NCBI GenBank assembly: GCA_013368315.1 | Contig: JAACJM010000061.1 | Coordinates: forward strand, 62,001 to 126,000 | Source: Tetrapyrgos nigripes | Lineage: Eukaryota; Basidiomycota; Agaricomycetes; Agaricales; Campanellaceae | DNA length: 64,000 nucleotides | Direction: 5' to 3' | Part shown: one piece after another, positions 45,857 through 57,685 of the stretch | Position numbering within the stretch: the stretch's first letter is position 1 | Layout of the letters: the number at the start of each line of letters is the position of its first letter | Made by a program: the position numbers and the translations under genes | Notes under the pieces: generated by a model | Database searches by the model: none | The model's input: only the letters and a program-made list of their open reading frames with translations | What the model was told of the DNA's origin: nothing

Positions 45857-48270
45857 AGGATAGATAGATAGATAGAAATACACGGCACGGTCCTCTACGA
45901 ACATGCCGGATGTAGACGCGGTATAGCCCGCCACAGCCTACGTCTACTCTAAGCCCTTACCAATGAAATCGAGCATGTCAACATCGTGACGGTAGTCCCA
46001 TAGCAGGTGATTAGATCAGGAGCTTGCACAGCTAAATCAGAATCGTCGAATCGTGTTTGATGATGTGCTGAAAATTGAGATGGAAGGAGAACAAGTGTAC
46101 GATTGTCCGGTGTAGAACCTGGATTACTTAAATGGCTCAAACCACACTAGAAATGAGAGACTTTGATGAAATATGAGAGTGAGCTGAGAGTGATTCTGAG
46201 GAGATTGTTTTGATAGAATACGGGGTTGAGGTGAGCTGAGAGTGAAGTGGAGAAAGATATTATTCTGAGTGCAGAATGCAAGGTATTAGGAGAGGGTTTT
46301 AATACTGAGTACAGGGTTGGGGTGAAAGCGGGGTAGATTAAAGATATTGACATTGAATGTGGATTCAAGTTGCAAGGCTGGAGAGAAGGGAATGCTTGTA
46401 ATGGGAAGTGGAATTTGTGATGATGCTGTGAGTGAGGTAGAGCAAAGATATTGATTCTGAGTGTAGATTGTGAAGGATGAAAAGAAGGTAGAGTTAGGGT
46501 AATGCAAAGGACAGTTATAGTGGGATGGCAGATTATGATAGCTTGATGAAGAGAAGAAATTGATTTTGAGTAGATTGACTTCATAGCGAGAGTCAAGGCA
46601 GAATGGATTTGATGATATTAGATTTATGGTGTAAGATGGAGTGAGGGCCAATAATATTGGATCAGTGATGTGAAGCAGAGTTTTGTGACTTGGGATAGGA
46701 TATAAAGCATTGGTGGTGTTTACAGTGGACACAGTCTCTCAATAGGATATACAGAAGGCAGCACATAGCAAGGGTGATTCGATGATATTGAAGTGGCAGA
46801 ATTGCAAGCTCTGTGAACAGAGGTGCCAGAAATGGGCCTCTGTGGCAGATTGTGGATGGAGACGAGCAGGAATGTAGTGCTGCATCAAACAAAGAATGAT
46901 CCCACCATAGGTGTATAGATCTGTATATTTTTCAAGGCTCTTCTGATATATGAAGAGAACAGTTCTTAGCAGGTCATCCACATGCTATGTGCAGTAGCAT
47001 GGATAGTGATCTTTTCCAAGGAGAGGAAGGTATAGCAGAAGTGGAATAAGAAGCTCAATGCCCAGTGCTCAGGGATATGACTGAGTATTTGGACAGAGAT
47101 CTCATCCTGAACCTGTCAGAATGCATGGCCAGGTGGGTAAGGATGGTTGTTGTTTAATCAAACATTAATAGAAGTGACTAGATTGCAAGTTTGAAAGGAT
47201 TGCAAAATACATGCAGGGCATACAGGGCAGGCATGGACTGGTGGAGGTTGTTGGGTGTCGGGAGTGACGATATCGCGAAAGATGGTTACAGGATTTGAAG
47301 TTCATGTTGAAATAACCCCCTAATTACTTTGTCAGTGCATTCACCAAGATTTCATGTGTGAAATGATTAGGAGGATGTACAAGTGCATGAGAAACAGGAG
47401 AAGGGTGAGAGTTAATATAGGCAGGGTTCCAGCTGGCAGTGACAGGTAGGCAGAGATTTGGTAGCTATATGTGTGGTATAAATGGGTGCATGTTGGAGGA
47501 TACCACGTGGTTGTAAAAGAGAGCATGCGCGAGCCTACAAAGAGGGCTGAGAAACGGCATATGCAAAAGATGTCAAGGCATGGTTAGTTTTGTAAATGGC
47601 AATGAGTAAGACTGAGTGCCATTGGATTGAGGTCAAACATTAGGTAGCAGTAGAAGTAGAGCTGGAGACATCGAACAGGGTGTGTGTTACCCCCAGCATA
47701 TTGAGCAGAGTACACAATTACAGAGTAGAAGCTAATATATTATTGATGCTCCTGATGTAAGAGAAAATAAGGTATACATTCTGATGTTAAAGTGTGTGAG
47801 GTATGGGCAGAAGGTGTACGAGATTATAGAGTGAGAGAGAGCTAGAGAGTATGTAAAGCAAGAGCTAGAGGGTAAAGAAGTCGTCCTTCAGTGGAGACCT
47901 GCGCAAGATGTCGTCATGCCCATCGTGGGGTCACCAAAGGGGCAGAGGCCAAGGGATCAAGAGTCCCACGAGAACCGCACTTTGTAGAGGGCGAGCAGGG
48001 GCTTGCTTATTGAGGTGGGGCTGAAGGATCAAGAGTGCTGCGAGAACTGCTTTGTGGAGGAGGGTGAGTAGGGGCTTGCTTATTGAAGGACAGTGTGGTC
48101 TGTTTCATAATAGGCTTCTTCGTGGAGGAGGTAGAGACTGTTGGGAATAGAGGTGTTAGAGCCTAAATGAGCAAGTAGTAGGGATATGGCACGGTTCTAG
48201 GGACACGTGCAAGCATTAGAGCTTAGAGGCATTAGAGCCTAGTGGGAGGACAATGTTCGTCTGTGTGTTC
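45857..48270. mobile_element. Unclassified 2.4-kb insertion upstream of TM-D
   Basis: In the A and F modules CAGGTGATTCGATTCACGTATAAA is continuous. Here the left half ends near 45856 and the right half resumes at about 48271. The insert is A/G-rich on the plus strand, has rather few CpG, and includes repeated segments (GAGTGAGCTGAGAGTGA, AAAGATATTG). I see no recognisable pol domain. Overlapping minus-strand frames of ~150 codons at 46147-46732 are low in complexity and mutually exclusive, so I do not call them. It could be the non-coding part of an old LTR element. Confidence 0.5.
47952..48088 (+). repeat. Tandem duplication, unit about 65-70 bp
   Basis: GGGATCAAGAGT(CC) through GGGGCTTGCTTATTGAGG at 47952-48014 is repeated with changes at 48024-48088, near the right end of the 2.4-kb insertion. 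Confidence 0.75.
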
Positions 48271-48390
48271 TTTCAGGTATAAGGGAATGAAGCTGGCAAT
48301 CTGTCCAATGCTGACTGGAAGGGAACTCTTCCTTCGTTAGTGATCCTAGCAGTCTGACACCTATCTGCGCACTCAATAACTCCGAATATC

Positions 48391-51031
48391 ATGTTGACAT
48401 CTTCACAGGACCAACAACAATCTCTTCCTCTCGTAGACTCTGATCTAGCTGTCTTGTGCAATTGGATGGCAAAGACAGCGGTCGGGTTCTTCTTGTTTGG
48501 TATACATATTACCTTGACATCCGCAGTTGTGTGTTTACTTCTGTGAGTCTTTTCTCTTACTTTCGTCTTTTGCTCTTTCATTTTTTCTTCCGAATCCCGA
48601 TGATCCTGCCCAGATGCTGATATACTCTTAATGATACTACTAGTTTCTGCAAATCAAAATCAAGGGCTCAAGTAGCACTAGTCATCATGGCAATAACCAT
48701 GCTGATTCTCTCCCTCGCATCTCTACTTATTACGTTTGAATACACCATCATGCAAATCCCATCCATCAGGTACAACCCTCCAGACCCAGATTGGTTGGCT
48801 CGAGTCATGGCAAATTTAACAATTGCGGGTGTGTTTATGCAGAGGCTTAATGTGAGTTTCACCAATGCTTGGAGTCTTTCGTGCTAACTATTGCAATTCG
48901 TATTTAGTTCTTAGGATCAGATGGTATTGTTGTTTGGCGAGCCTGGGTCCTTTTTCCACGAAACTTGACTGTCAGAATCGTTCTCGCTTTGTGTATGATT
49001 GGGTCTACTGGTGAGCTGAAAATTGACGTTTATCTCTCTTCGCCTGCGACAGCTTGACGGACTTGAATCTCAAAGTGTAAAGGATTAGGTCAGCCTGCGA
49101 TGAGACCCAACCTCCAACTGGACCAAAAGGCCACAATATTCGGTACGTGTGAATACCATCGCAGGCTCTATATATGGAGTAAGGGACGTGACCCTTACAT
49201 TACCTCCCCTTTGAGGCAATCTCCTTTCTGGGTTCCTCAGGCCCAGATCGGTGTCCTTATATAGGAAGACAAGTCAGAACTCAACATTCCGGGACTCCAG
49301 GTCATGTTCCAGGTCTTCCAGGTCTGCCGGGACATGTCACCTAGGTAGCTAGAGGCATTTGCAGCCTTCTTCATTGTGTACTGCATGTCCCTACCTCTCT
49401 ATGTAACCTCTCGAAGCCCTTGTAACATGTCTGTATGCGACTTAATCAATGCCAGAGATGTATTTGCCCGGATAACCCCTCTCCACTTTGTCTCTTTCTT
49501 CATCCTCGCAACCCGCCTCAAGAACAAAATCCTTCTCGCACAACCATCCACTATATCATTAGAAGAGGGCCCTTCAGTATTTGCTGTAGTAGATATATCA
49601 GATCAAACATACCGATATGAAGACCGCTCCCCCATTGTGCACAGAGTCAGATACCATATAGTCTCGCTTCTGCCCACAGCTATAACAAAACTCGCCGTGG
49701 TAATGTTCCCTCCATTCGTTGTCTGCACAAGTTGGGTGAAGGCGGTGAGGCATTAGAGTCAGGAAAGTGGATGAAAATGTAAGGAAAGTTGATTAAACAA
49801 GGGTGGCTAGCTGATTATAAAAGGCGGTTTGAGGTAGCTCGTCACTTAGGGCATCACAGGAGGTGGGTATCGTAGTCGTTGTGGAGGAAAGAGGGCAAGG
49901 ACGCGCTGGGGAACGTGGCACAGAGGACCCGGCAAGGTGACCCGGAATCGTGACCTGGACCCCTGACCCGGCAGGCCCGGAATGTTCTGAACTGACTCTT
50001 TGTGTTATATATAAGACCCCGAATCGTTTCAGGTTTCCCACGCCTGTCCCGATCCTCAGCCACTGGTTCCGTGAAGGGCGAAATCCCGAGGCCCTATGAG
50101 AAGGGAAGTTCCTTGAGGATCGAACCAGTGACCGTTTGTACCGAATATTCTGTAAAGGATTAGGTCAGCCTGCGATGAGACCCAACCTCCAACTGGACCA
50201 AAAGGCCACAATATTCGGTACGTGTGAATACTGTCGCAGGCTCTATATATGGAGTAAGGGACATGACCCTTACACAAAGTTGGTATCCTCGTTGATGCTG
50301 GACAAGGCGCAGTGAGAGTGCTAGGAGATCCATCTGCACAGGGTGACAGTCAAGCTCCAGGAGCACCAGTCGAGGATCTAATCAGGTTTGTTCCCCTTTT
50401 TGTTACGAATGCAATTGCTACCCTTCTTATTGGCTATAAAGCACAGTAAGTTGTACCTACTATTCTCTATTTCATCGTGGACTCGTCATCAACAACATAA
50501 ACTTCTATTTAGTATACATCATCAGGACATGAAAAAGAATCTCGACTCGTGCAGTAGCTCTGTGATCAAAGTGCAGAAGGTCTTGTTACTCCTGGTGGAA
50601 TCGGGTGTGGCTTATTGCATCCTTTGGGTCAGTGTTACTTGCTATGATACCTTGGATTGGCGTGGATCTCATGCAAGACTCTTCCATTGATCCACTAGAT
50701 ATGTTATACCGTCATCACTTTCCTCAACAGTGCCGTAAAGTCGACAGTGTCTTTCAAGATTTTTGGTGACGCTATGCCATTATTATCGGTGATTCTTTGT
50801 CTACAATTGCATGAAATATTGTGGAGTTGTTGGTCATCTACTAATTGCAACTGTTAAACGTAGGGTATATACCCAATCATTTTCATTCTTATTGTGACGC
50901 TTGAATCAGAGAGGGACTCGCAACTGAACGAAACATCTGAGAGTCAATCTATCAAGTTCGCCGCTGCACCCCGCGGCCCAGTCAGTGCGAATTCAGAGAG
51001 TTTTGCAGCTGTCAGTCGATCTGATGCGTGA
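48391..51031 (+). CDS. Seven-helix membrane protein, copy TM-D, interrupted by an LTR element in intron 3
   Basis: All seven exons are open: 48391-48542, 48644-48851, 48908-49010, 50280-50445, 50513-50627, 50699-50788, 50864-51031 (333 residues if joined). A 1.2-kb LTR element lies exactly at the intron 3/exon 4 border. Its target duplication CAAAG recreates the AG acceptor just before TTGGTATCC, so the enlarged 1269-nt intron could in principle still be removed. Donor GTGAGC is intact. Exons 4 and 5 (VPLFVTNAIATLLIGYKAQ, MKKNLDSCSSSVIKVQ) match TM-E more than TM-A or TM-B. Function is unknown as for its paralogues. Whether the gene is expressed depends on splicing across the element; it is best treated as possibly disrupted. 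Confidence 0.65.
49076..50274 (-). mobile_element. Small non-autonomous LTR retrotransposon (TRIM-like), 1199 bp
   Basis: Two 124-bp direct repeats (49076-49199 and 50151-50274) differ at only three positions, start TGTAA and end TTACA, and are flanked by the 5-bp target duplication CAAAG (49071-49075, 50275-50279). Read on the minus strand, a purine tract (AAAGGGGAGGTAA) directly precedes the LTR at 49199, so the element runs on the minus strand. The 951-bp interior has no gag, protease, reverse transcriptase or integrase; its frames (49376-49756 plus, 49793-50063 minus) show no motifs. A possible primer-binding segment (TGGTTCGATCC) lies about 25 nt inside the 5' LTR. It must be mobilised by another element. 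Confidence 0.88.
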
Positions 51032-51959
51032 CCATCTGCTTGAAATTTTGGAAACGCAATTTATCTTTAAATGGGAAGGAAAAGGGAAAGGTTCATGGAG
51101 TTTTGGCGTGTTACATAGTACTACGATGTTGATCTGTTCGTGGGCTTGTATGAACATCGAATTTTTCAACTATCTATCTTGTTCTGTATGTTACACGATT
51201 CGAAAAAAGCGCTCGTAGTAGGTCTTCGCATTACTGTCCCGTTCGGATGGTCCATAATTGATTGGAGAATGGACGAATGTGTCCCAACTTTGGCTCTTTG
51301 ATTCATGACGGTAGGATATGGCGGCCGCTAGCGGCAAGGGCCGCAACTTTTATTTTGAGTGGTAAAAATCAATGGCATTTACAGAGCCAGCAACGGGTGA
51401 GAGTAAAAGCATGGAAAATATAGATTACTAGCTAGCCTCGCATTGAGGGAGGTTGTTGAACTGAACAACCACTACTCCAACGTTGGAGTAGTGGTTGTTC
51501 AGTTTAGAGGTCACAGCGGAGACCCAGACATGTACAGTCGTGCGCTGTTGAGAGGGATGAATCATATTTGCTCTACTCAAAAATTTGTTTCGTTCTTCTC
51601 TGAGCCCTTTTTGACCTCCTCTGCTGGCTCAAGCGACAGCTCGACAGACGGGTCCTTCTATAAAGAAATATATGCTGGCTCAGAGGGGGAAAAACATGAA
51701 GCCAGCAATGACTGAGAACGAAGTCGAAGGAAGAGAAGGGCGCATCGTGAGACTTTCGTTCTACTTATTTTCGTCCCTTTTTAGCCTCGCTTTCTTTCTC
51801 ATATGCCCACTGCTTCCCCGCTCTATACTGCTCGTCTGCGGGTATAACTTGACTCATCATAAAAGGCCTTCAGAGCTCATATGGCTAATTTGGTGTCTGT
51901 TGAGGGATATCATCGGTTCAGAAGTATCGCATAGTACGAGGCCTTGGGAAGAGGATCAT
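51032..51959. other. Spacer after TM-D, containing a long palindrome
   Basis: The first ~200 bp align with the spacer downstream of TM-A. The remainder is unique and has no supported gene. Confidence 0.5.
51459..51504. repeat. 46-bp perfect palindrome without a loop
   Basis: The left half AACTGAACAACCACTACTCC continues AAC and is followed directly by its exact complement, centred on AACGTT at 51481. Every base is paired and no spacer exists. Pairing stops abruptly on both sides (G at 51458, T at 51505). Confidence 0.95.
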
Positions 51960-52673
51960 GGACTACTCGTCTGGAGTTTTCCCGTTTCAGGTGTGTAACC
52001 AGCTTCATAGAGTATGGCATACGGAGCTTACGGTAAGCATTTCTAGCTCGTCGTCGGACTACTCATCTATCTGAGTTATGTTGTACTCCCCTCGTACCTC
52101 GCGATTACGTGGCGTTGGGCTCTTAGTAAGTTGACGCGGCTTTCCTACTCGAAATCGTCGCAAACTACATATCGGGAATTCTCTTGTAGACGTAATAAAG
52201 AGCTCAAACAGCACGATGAGAAGTTTATCCCTTCTGGGCTTTGGGATCTTAGTAGACATGCCAAGTACGCGTCGGGTTTGATACAGCATGGCTCATCTTC
52301 AAGTTCGTCTACGTCGGTGAAGTAGGCATGATCTGGACTGGAATCTGAGCCTTGTCCACTGCTAAACCGTAACTTCCCGAGAGGAGCAGTCGGTTTGGCG
52401 GGTGCTGCTAGTCCGTTGTCCGCGTACTATCTGCTTTTGAAGCAGGTATGTCTTATTTTCCGGATTCTTTTCGTTTCTTTCGCTTTGTTTGTTTTCATTT
52501 TCAACTTCACTGACTCGGCTCTGGACTCTGTCTGTCATGATCAGCATACGTAGGTCTCTGGCGTCCCTCTCGAAAAGGCCAGCGTCGCAAAGTTTGACAG
52601 CGATACGAAGTGAAATGACAGCGGTATAAGCGCACGGTTCCAGTGTCTTTTCCCCTGGGGTTCGACGAACTAA
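51960..52673 (+). pseudogene. DUF1295 membrane protein, 5'-truncated and decayed copy F
   Basis: Recognisable remains are the end of exon 2 with its donor (near 51980), exon 4 (RNKELKQHDEKFIPSGLW, then LSRHAK), exon 5 (VYVGEVGM, then IWTGI) and exon 6 up to TAA at 52671-52673. Exon 1 and most of exons 2-3 are missing; exon 4 contains a stop and a small rearrangement, and further stops interrupt exons 5 and 6. It occupies the expected position upstream of TM-B and shows the module was once complete here. Confidence 0.8.
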
Positions 52674-53586
52674 AGACAAGGTGGCGTCGGACCTATCGTG
52701 TTGGTCTTGTTGGTGATTGTATACGTATTTTTCTATAGCGCAATGTTTCCATCGTGGAACGTTAACCATTAACCGTTGTAACAGTATCGTATCGTCATCA
52801 TGAAGCTTTTATTTTGAACTCACTCTTTTGCCCTGGCTAAGGTTTGGTGGACGACTTGACTAGGCTGACCTTCTGCATCATTTTTTGGGCTTCGTTTTCA
52901 CGCCATTTCACAACGAACTAAGGTCCTTGATCAGTGATTATTGCGGCAGATTTTTATGGCGTGCAACGGATCGTCTCGCAGGTTGCTTGATGCCTGATCA
53001 TGAGGTACTATGCAAATTCTACGTGGATATGTTTGGGGTGTGTACCTGTAAGTGCCTGACGCTTCTCCCCGACCTTTGTGTACTTATTCATAGTACTTCG
53101 TTCCTCTTTTTCCCTCAGGCTGTGTGGTTTTTTCAGTTCTGTCCCTGAGTTACATTGCGGAATGCGCTCAGAAGACCTGTCATCGACAAAGAGATGGCAG
53201 TTTTCTGGCAGTTCGTATCAGGCCCTCAGGCTTTCAGGCAACTTTCAGGCCTATCCTTGCCTTTGGATAAGGACAAGATTTACTTATGTTCTTGATTCCT
53301 GAACGTATCATCGAACTCATTGGACGCCACTATCGAATTCTCAATCCAGACTATCCAGCACGGCCGAAATGATCTCGGATCGTCGTCTGATCTTGAGTCA
53401 AAGCTTTTTCAGGCTAGACGCTTTTATTAAAAAATCCATACTTATCTTGATACTGCCAGGTGATTCGATTCACGTATAAAAGAATGGAGCTGATAACCTA
53501 TCCAACGCTGACTGGAAGGGAACTCTTCATTCGTTGGTGATCCTAGCAGGCTGACACCCATTCGCACACTCAATAACCCGAATATC
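52674..53586. other. Spacer between DUF1295-F and TM-B
   Basis: It includes the conserved spacer block at about 53010-53270 (TTCTCCCCGACCTTTGTG, TTCGTATCAG) and, from 53450 on, the promoter-proximal ~130 bp that is nearly identical to that of TM-A. It contains no gene. Confidence 0.55.
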
Positions 53587-55000
53587 ATGTCGATATCTTC
53601 ACAGGACCAACAACAATCTCTTCCTCTCGTAGACGCTGACCTAACTGTCTTGCACATATGGATGGCTAAGACAGCGGTGGGTTTCTTCTTGTTTGGTATA
53701 CATATTACCCTGACATTCGCAGTTGTGTGTTTATTCCTGTGAGTCTTTTCTTTTCTTTTACTTTCACTCTTTCATCTTTCAATCCTTCGAGTCTCAGTTA
53801 TGTTCCTGCCTGGACGCTGATATGCTCTCAATGATACTACTAGTTCCCGCAAATCAAAATCAAGAGCTCAAGTAGCACTCGTCATCATGGCAATAGCCAT
53901 GCTGATTCTTTCCCTCGTGTCTCTAGTTCTTGAGTTCGAATACAACGTCGTTCAAATCCCATCCATCGGGTACAACCCTCCAGACCCGGATTGGTTGACT
54001 CGAGTTATGGCGAATATAACGATTGCGGGTGCGTTTATGCAGAGGCTTAATGTGAGTTTCACCAGTGCTTCAAGTTGGAATCTTTCGTGCTAACTATTGC
54101 AATTCGTGTTTAGTTCTTAGGATCGGATGGTATCGTTGTTTGGCGAGCCTGGGTCCTTTTTCCACGAAACTTGACTGTCAGAATCGTTCTCGCTTTGTGT
54201 ATGATTGGGTCTACTGGTGAGCTGAAAATTGACGTTTATCTCTCTCCGCCCGCGACAGCTTGACAGACTTGAATCTCAAAGTTGGTATCCTTGTCGATGC
54301 TGGACGAGGCGCAGTAAGAGTGCTAGGAGATCCATCTGCACAGGGTGACGGTCAAGCTCCAGGAGCACCAGTCGAGGGTCTAATCATGTCTCTTCCGCTT
54401 CTCATAACGAATGTAATCGCTACACTTCTTATTGGACATAAAGCACGGTAAGTTGTGCCTCTTCTCTATTTCATCGGGGACCCGTTGCCAACAACATATA
54501 TATGTTAGTATGCATCGTCAGGAAATGAAAATGAATCTCGCCTCCTGCAGTAACTCTGTGGTCAAAGTGCAGAAGGTCTTGTTACTTCTGGTGGAATCGG
54601 GCGTGGCTTATTGCATCCTTTGGGTCAGTGTTACTTGCTGTGACACCTCGAATTGCCGTGAAGCTCATGCAAGACTCTTCTATTGATATAGATATGTTAT
54701 ACCGCAAGCGCATTTTTCAACGGTGCCGTAAAGTCGACAGCATCTTTCGAGATTTTTGGTATTGCTATGCCATTATTATCGGTGAGTCTTAATCGAAACT
54801 GTCGGTCATCTAGTTGTAACTGTCGAACATAGGGTTTATATCCAATTATCGTCATTCTCATCGTGACGCTTGAATCAAAGAGGGATTTATCGCAACTGAA
54901 CGAGATGTCTATGAGCCAATCAATCAAGTTCGCCCCTGCACCCCGCGGCCCAGTCAGTCCAAATTCGGACAGTTTTGCCTCCAGTGGGTCTGATGCATAA
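53587..55000 (+). CDS. Seven-helix membrane protein of unknown function, copy TM-B
   Basis: Exons 53587-53738, 53844-54051, 54114-54216, 54282-54447, 54509-54623, 54692-54781 and 54833-55000 close on 333 residues. Exon 1 is identical to that of TM-A. The hydrophobic segments and the WRAWVLFPRN, GILVDAGRG and SGVAYCILW motifs are retained. The last exon ends differently from TM-A (PVSPNSDSFASSGSDA). All introns have consensus GT/AG, and no stop or frameshift was found. It has a decayed DUF1295 copy upstream instead of an intact one, so if the two proteins work together this copy must rely on a partner elsewhere. Confidence 0.82.
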
Positions 55001-56337
55001 ACATTTGTCTGAGTAATTTGGAACCGTGGTAATAGGATATCGTAAGGCAGTCAGGAAGGCTGCTTCGTACATAGTACGTTGTGGTTTCAATCTGGTTTAC
55101 TTGGCTCCTTCAGGCTTCTATAAAATTTCGATGTGAATCTGGCCTATGATGAATATCAACAAATAACTTACTGCTCTGATGCTTTATCTTGGTTTGACCG
55201 GAACACGACAGGAGTCTACTCAGTACTAATAAAGCTCCTGCGACGACGCGTCTGGCACGAGCATCGAGCCGAGACATGTGATCCCTCCAGGCTTTGTTGA
55301 CGACTGTATGTTTCCGTTGACCTCGTCCTCGATCCAACCTCGATCTTTCTCTGCTTCAATTCTGTCTTTTATCATGATCACTAATCCAGAATCCTCCTTC
55401 AAGTTGCAACGGACTGAATTTTACTTTTAAACACTGCTTGATCTTCCAACGAGAGTCGAGGCCTATCTCATGAACCGCAATTCCTCGACTCTGGGGCCTG
55501 TATGACTCTGAGATCCGCTGAGTTGGCTAGGAGGGAGGTAATAACAGAGGCGTTCAAAGGGTATACCTCCGGCCTCTGGATACTCGGTACAAACTCTGTA
55601 CAGGTCTTTTCATATGTATTCTTAGACACCGAAGTTCATCTGTCTGGTCCGGCGCGCATCGAATTTGATAGGTGCCACATCGGAGTGCATCAATTCGCTG
55701 AGCTGCTAGTAACGTCGTGTTTTCGGACTCTTGGGATGCATTATTCAGACTCTGGTGACCTAGATATTTGAGCTAGGTGTTAATATTTTAGAGATCCTAT
55801 GGCAGATTCGTTTCTGGAACTGAAACTGGGGAGAGATAGGGAGAGATACTCGATTGACAATGGTTCTATCAAGGATTCTAGGTTACGTACCTGAAGCTTC
55901 TCGCCGAGCACCCTTCTCTTTATTCACTGTCACGTTACACGGGTTGCGGTTCTTTCCAACTACTAGGCGAGTTCAGGCGAGTCCGCCCTCTCTACAGTCT
56001 GACTTTGATGATAAATGCCATCCTCAATACTAGGTCTTCCGGCCATAGCAAGAGCGCCTGCCATAGCCAGAGCTGATCCGTAAGTATTCGTTGGCGGCAA
56101 TATCAACACCTTATCTTGAGGAATATGCTAGTAGTGACTTCGGCCTAGTTAGGAAAAGGTAATTTGATGCCCTTTCTTAATACGATGATACTGACAGGTT
56201 ACGCGCTAGCAAGGGATGTATAAAGGACCAACGCTGTCAATACAGCCCAGTCCCTTCTTTCCTCGACCTTTGCACTGCCAGTGGAAGCAGCAGGTCCTAG
56301 CCGTTGGGAAGGTCGTCCACGCCCAAATCTCATTGCA
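55001..56337. other. Spacer between TM-B and TM-C
   Basis: No supported gene was seen. One 89-codon frame (55502-55771) starts at ATG but shows no motif or paralogue. Similarity to the DUF1295 module is not apparent, so TM-C lacks an adjacent partner. Confidence 0.5.
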
Positions 56338-57685
56338 ATGGCTACCCAAGACGAACAACAGTCTCTTCCTCTTGTAGCTGCCGATCTTACTGTCCTACAC
56401 ATATGGATGGCCAGGACGGCGGTGACTTTCTTCTTGTTCGGTGTACATGTCACGCTCACACTGACAGTTGTACTCTTGTTCTAGTAAGTCTTTTCTTCCG
56501 CCATTTGCTTCTCTACCTAAACGCTATATTCTTTTAATAGTCTCCGCAGCTTAAAATCAAACGCTCATATTGCACTCGTAATCACTGCGATAGCCATGCT
56601 CATTGTCTCCCTCGCAACTCTACTTCTTGATCTCGAGTACACCCTCGTACAAATCCCATCCATTGGGTTTACTCCTCCAGATCCGGATATTCTAGCTCGG
56701 CTTATGACAAACATGACAATTGCGAGTTCGTTTATGACTAGGTTCAATGTAAATGATTCATTTTCTCAGTACTCAGTAATGGTTCTATGTATGATCATTG
56801 CTGAACCTTTTACCTAGTTCTTGGCCAGTGATGCAATCGTCGTCTGGAGAGCTTGGGTTCTCTTTCCCCGAAGCTTGGCTGTCAAAATCACTCTCATTCT
56901 ATGTATTATTGGCTCTACTGGTGAGTTAAGGTTTATCGTTCCTGCCGCGTGAGTCTTTAGCTAATGAGCGGAACTTGAAGCTGGCGTCCTTGTCGATGCT
57001 GGACGAGGGGCAGTGTTCGCTCTGAGAGATTCTTCATCTTCGTCCCAAAATCCAGGACCAGCAGTCAATGGTCTCGTCATGTCTCTTCCGCTTCTCGTCA
57101 CGAATTTACTTGCTACGCTTCTGATCGGGTACAAGGCAAAGTGAGGACTCTTTGTTACTGCAGTGCTTTTCTACTATCTAGTACTTATGGTCATGTTTAC
57201 ATCCAGTCTCCATCGACAGGATATGAAAAAGAACCTCAGCTCCTGCAGCGGCTCTGTTGTCCAAGTGCAAAAGGTCTTGCTATTGCTGGTTGAATCGGGC
57301 GTGGCCTATTGCATTCTTTTCGTAAGTACCACTCACTAGTATAAACTCAGACGTGGATCTCATGCAAGACTCCTCCACTGATCTAGACATGCTATGCCGT
57401 CAGCTCATTCGTCGGCGGCGACGAGAAGCAATCATCGTCTTTCGAAATATTTGGTGTCGCTATGCCACTGTTATCGGTAAGCTCTGGAGCATTGTGAATC
57501 ATTTCTGATCATTCACCTCTGAAACCTAGGGCATGTATCCTATTACTATCATCCTCATAGTTACGCTCGAGAGCAAGAAGAATGAGTTACAATCACACGA
57601 GATGTCTCTAACTCAATCCATCAAGTTTGCTGCAGCACCAGCAAGTTCGAATTCTGATACTATTGTGTCCGGGTTTGATATCTGA
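56338..57685 (+). CDS. Seven-helix membrane protein of unknown function, divergent copy TM-C
   Basis: Exons 56338-56483, 56541-56748, 56818-56920, 56981-57140, 57207-57321, 57387-57476 and 57530-57685 close on 325 residues. All intron positions and phases match the other four copies, although many residues differ. Conserved elements are QIPSIGFTPPDPDI, VVWRAWVLFPRSLAVKI, CIIGSTG, GVLVDAGRGAV and KVLLLLVESGVAYCIL (here VQVQKVLLLL). The acidic/proline loop after VDAGRG is shorter and Ser-rich. This is the most diverged member and may be closest to the ancestral, unduplicated gene. The N-terminal exon is two codons shorter. Confidence 0.82.

Noticed and set aside
46147..46732. Two ~150-codon minus-strand frames in the 2.4-kb insertion
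   Set aside because: They overlap in different frames, are low in complexity (Ser, Pro, His and Leu rich) and show no family motif.
49376..49756. 126-codon frame inside the small LTR element
   Set aside because: It is on the opposite strand to the element's inferred orientation and lacks any retroviral or other motif.
38760..57685. The array as a mating-type B-like locus (receptor plus prenylated pheromone)
   Set aside because: The seven-helix proteins show no STE3 features as far as I can judge, and I found no short frame ending in a CaaX box.
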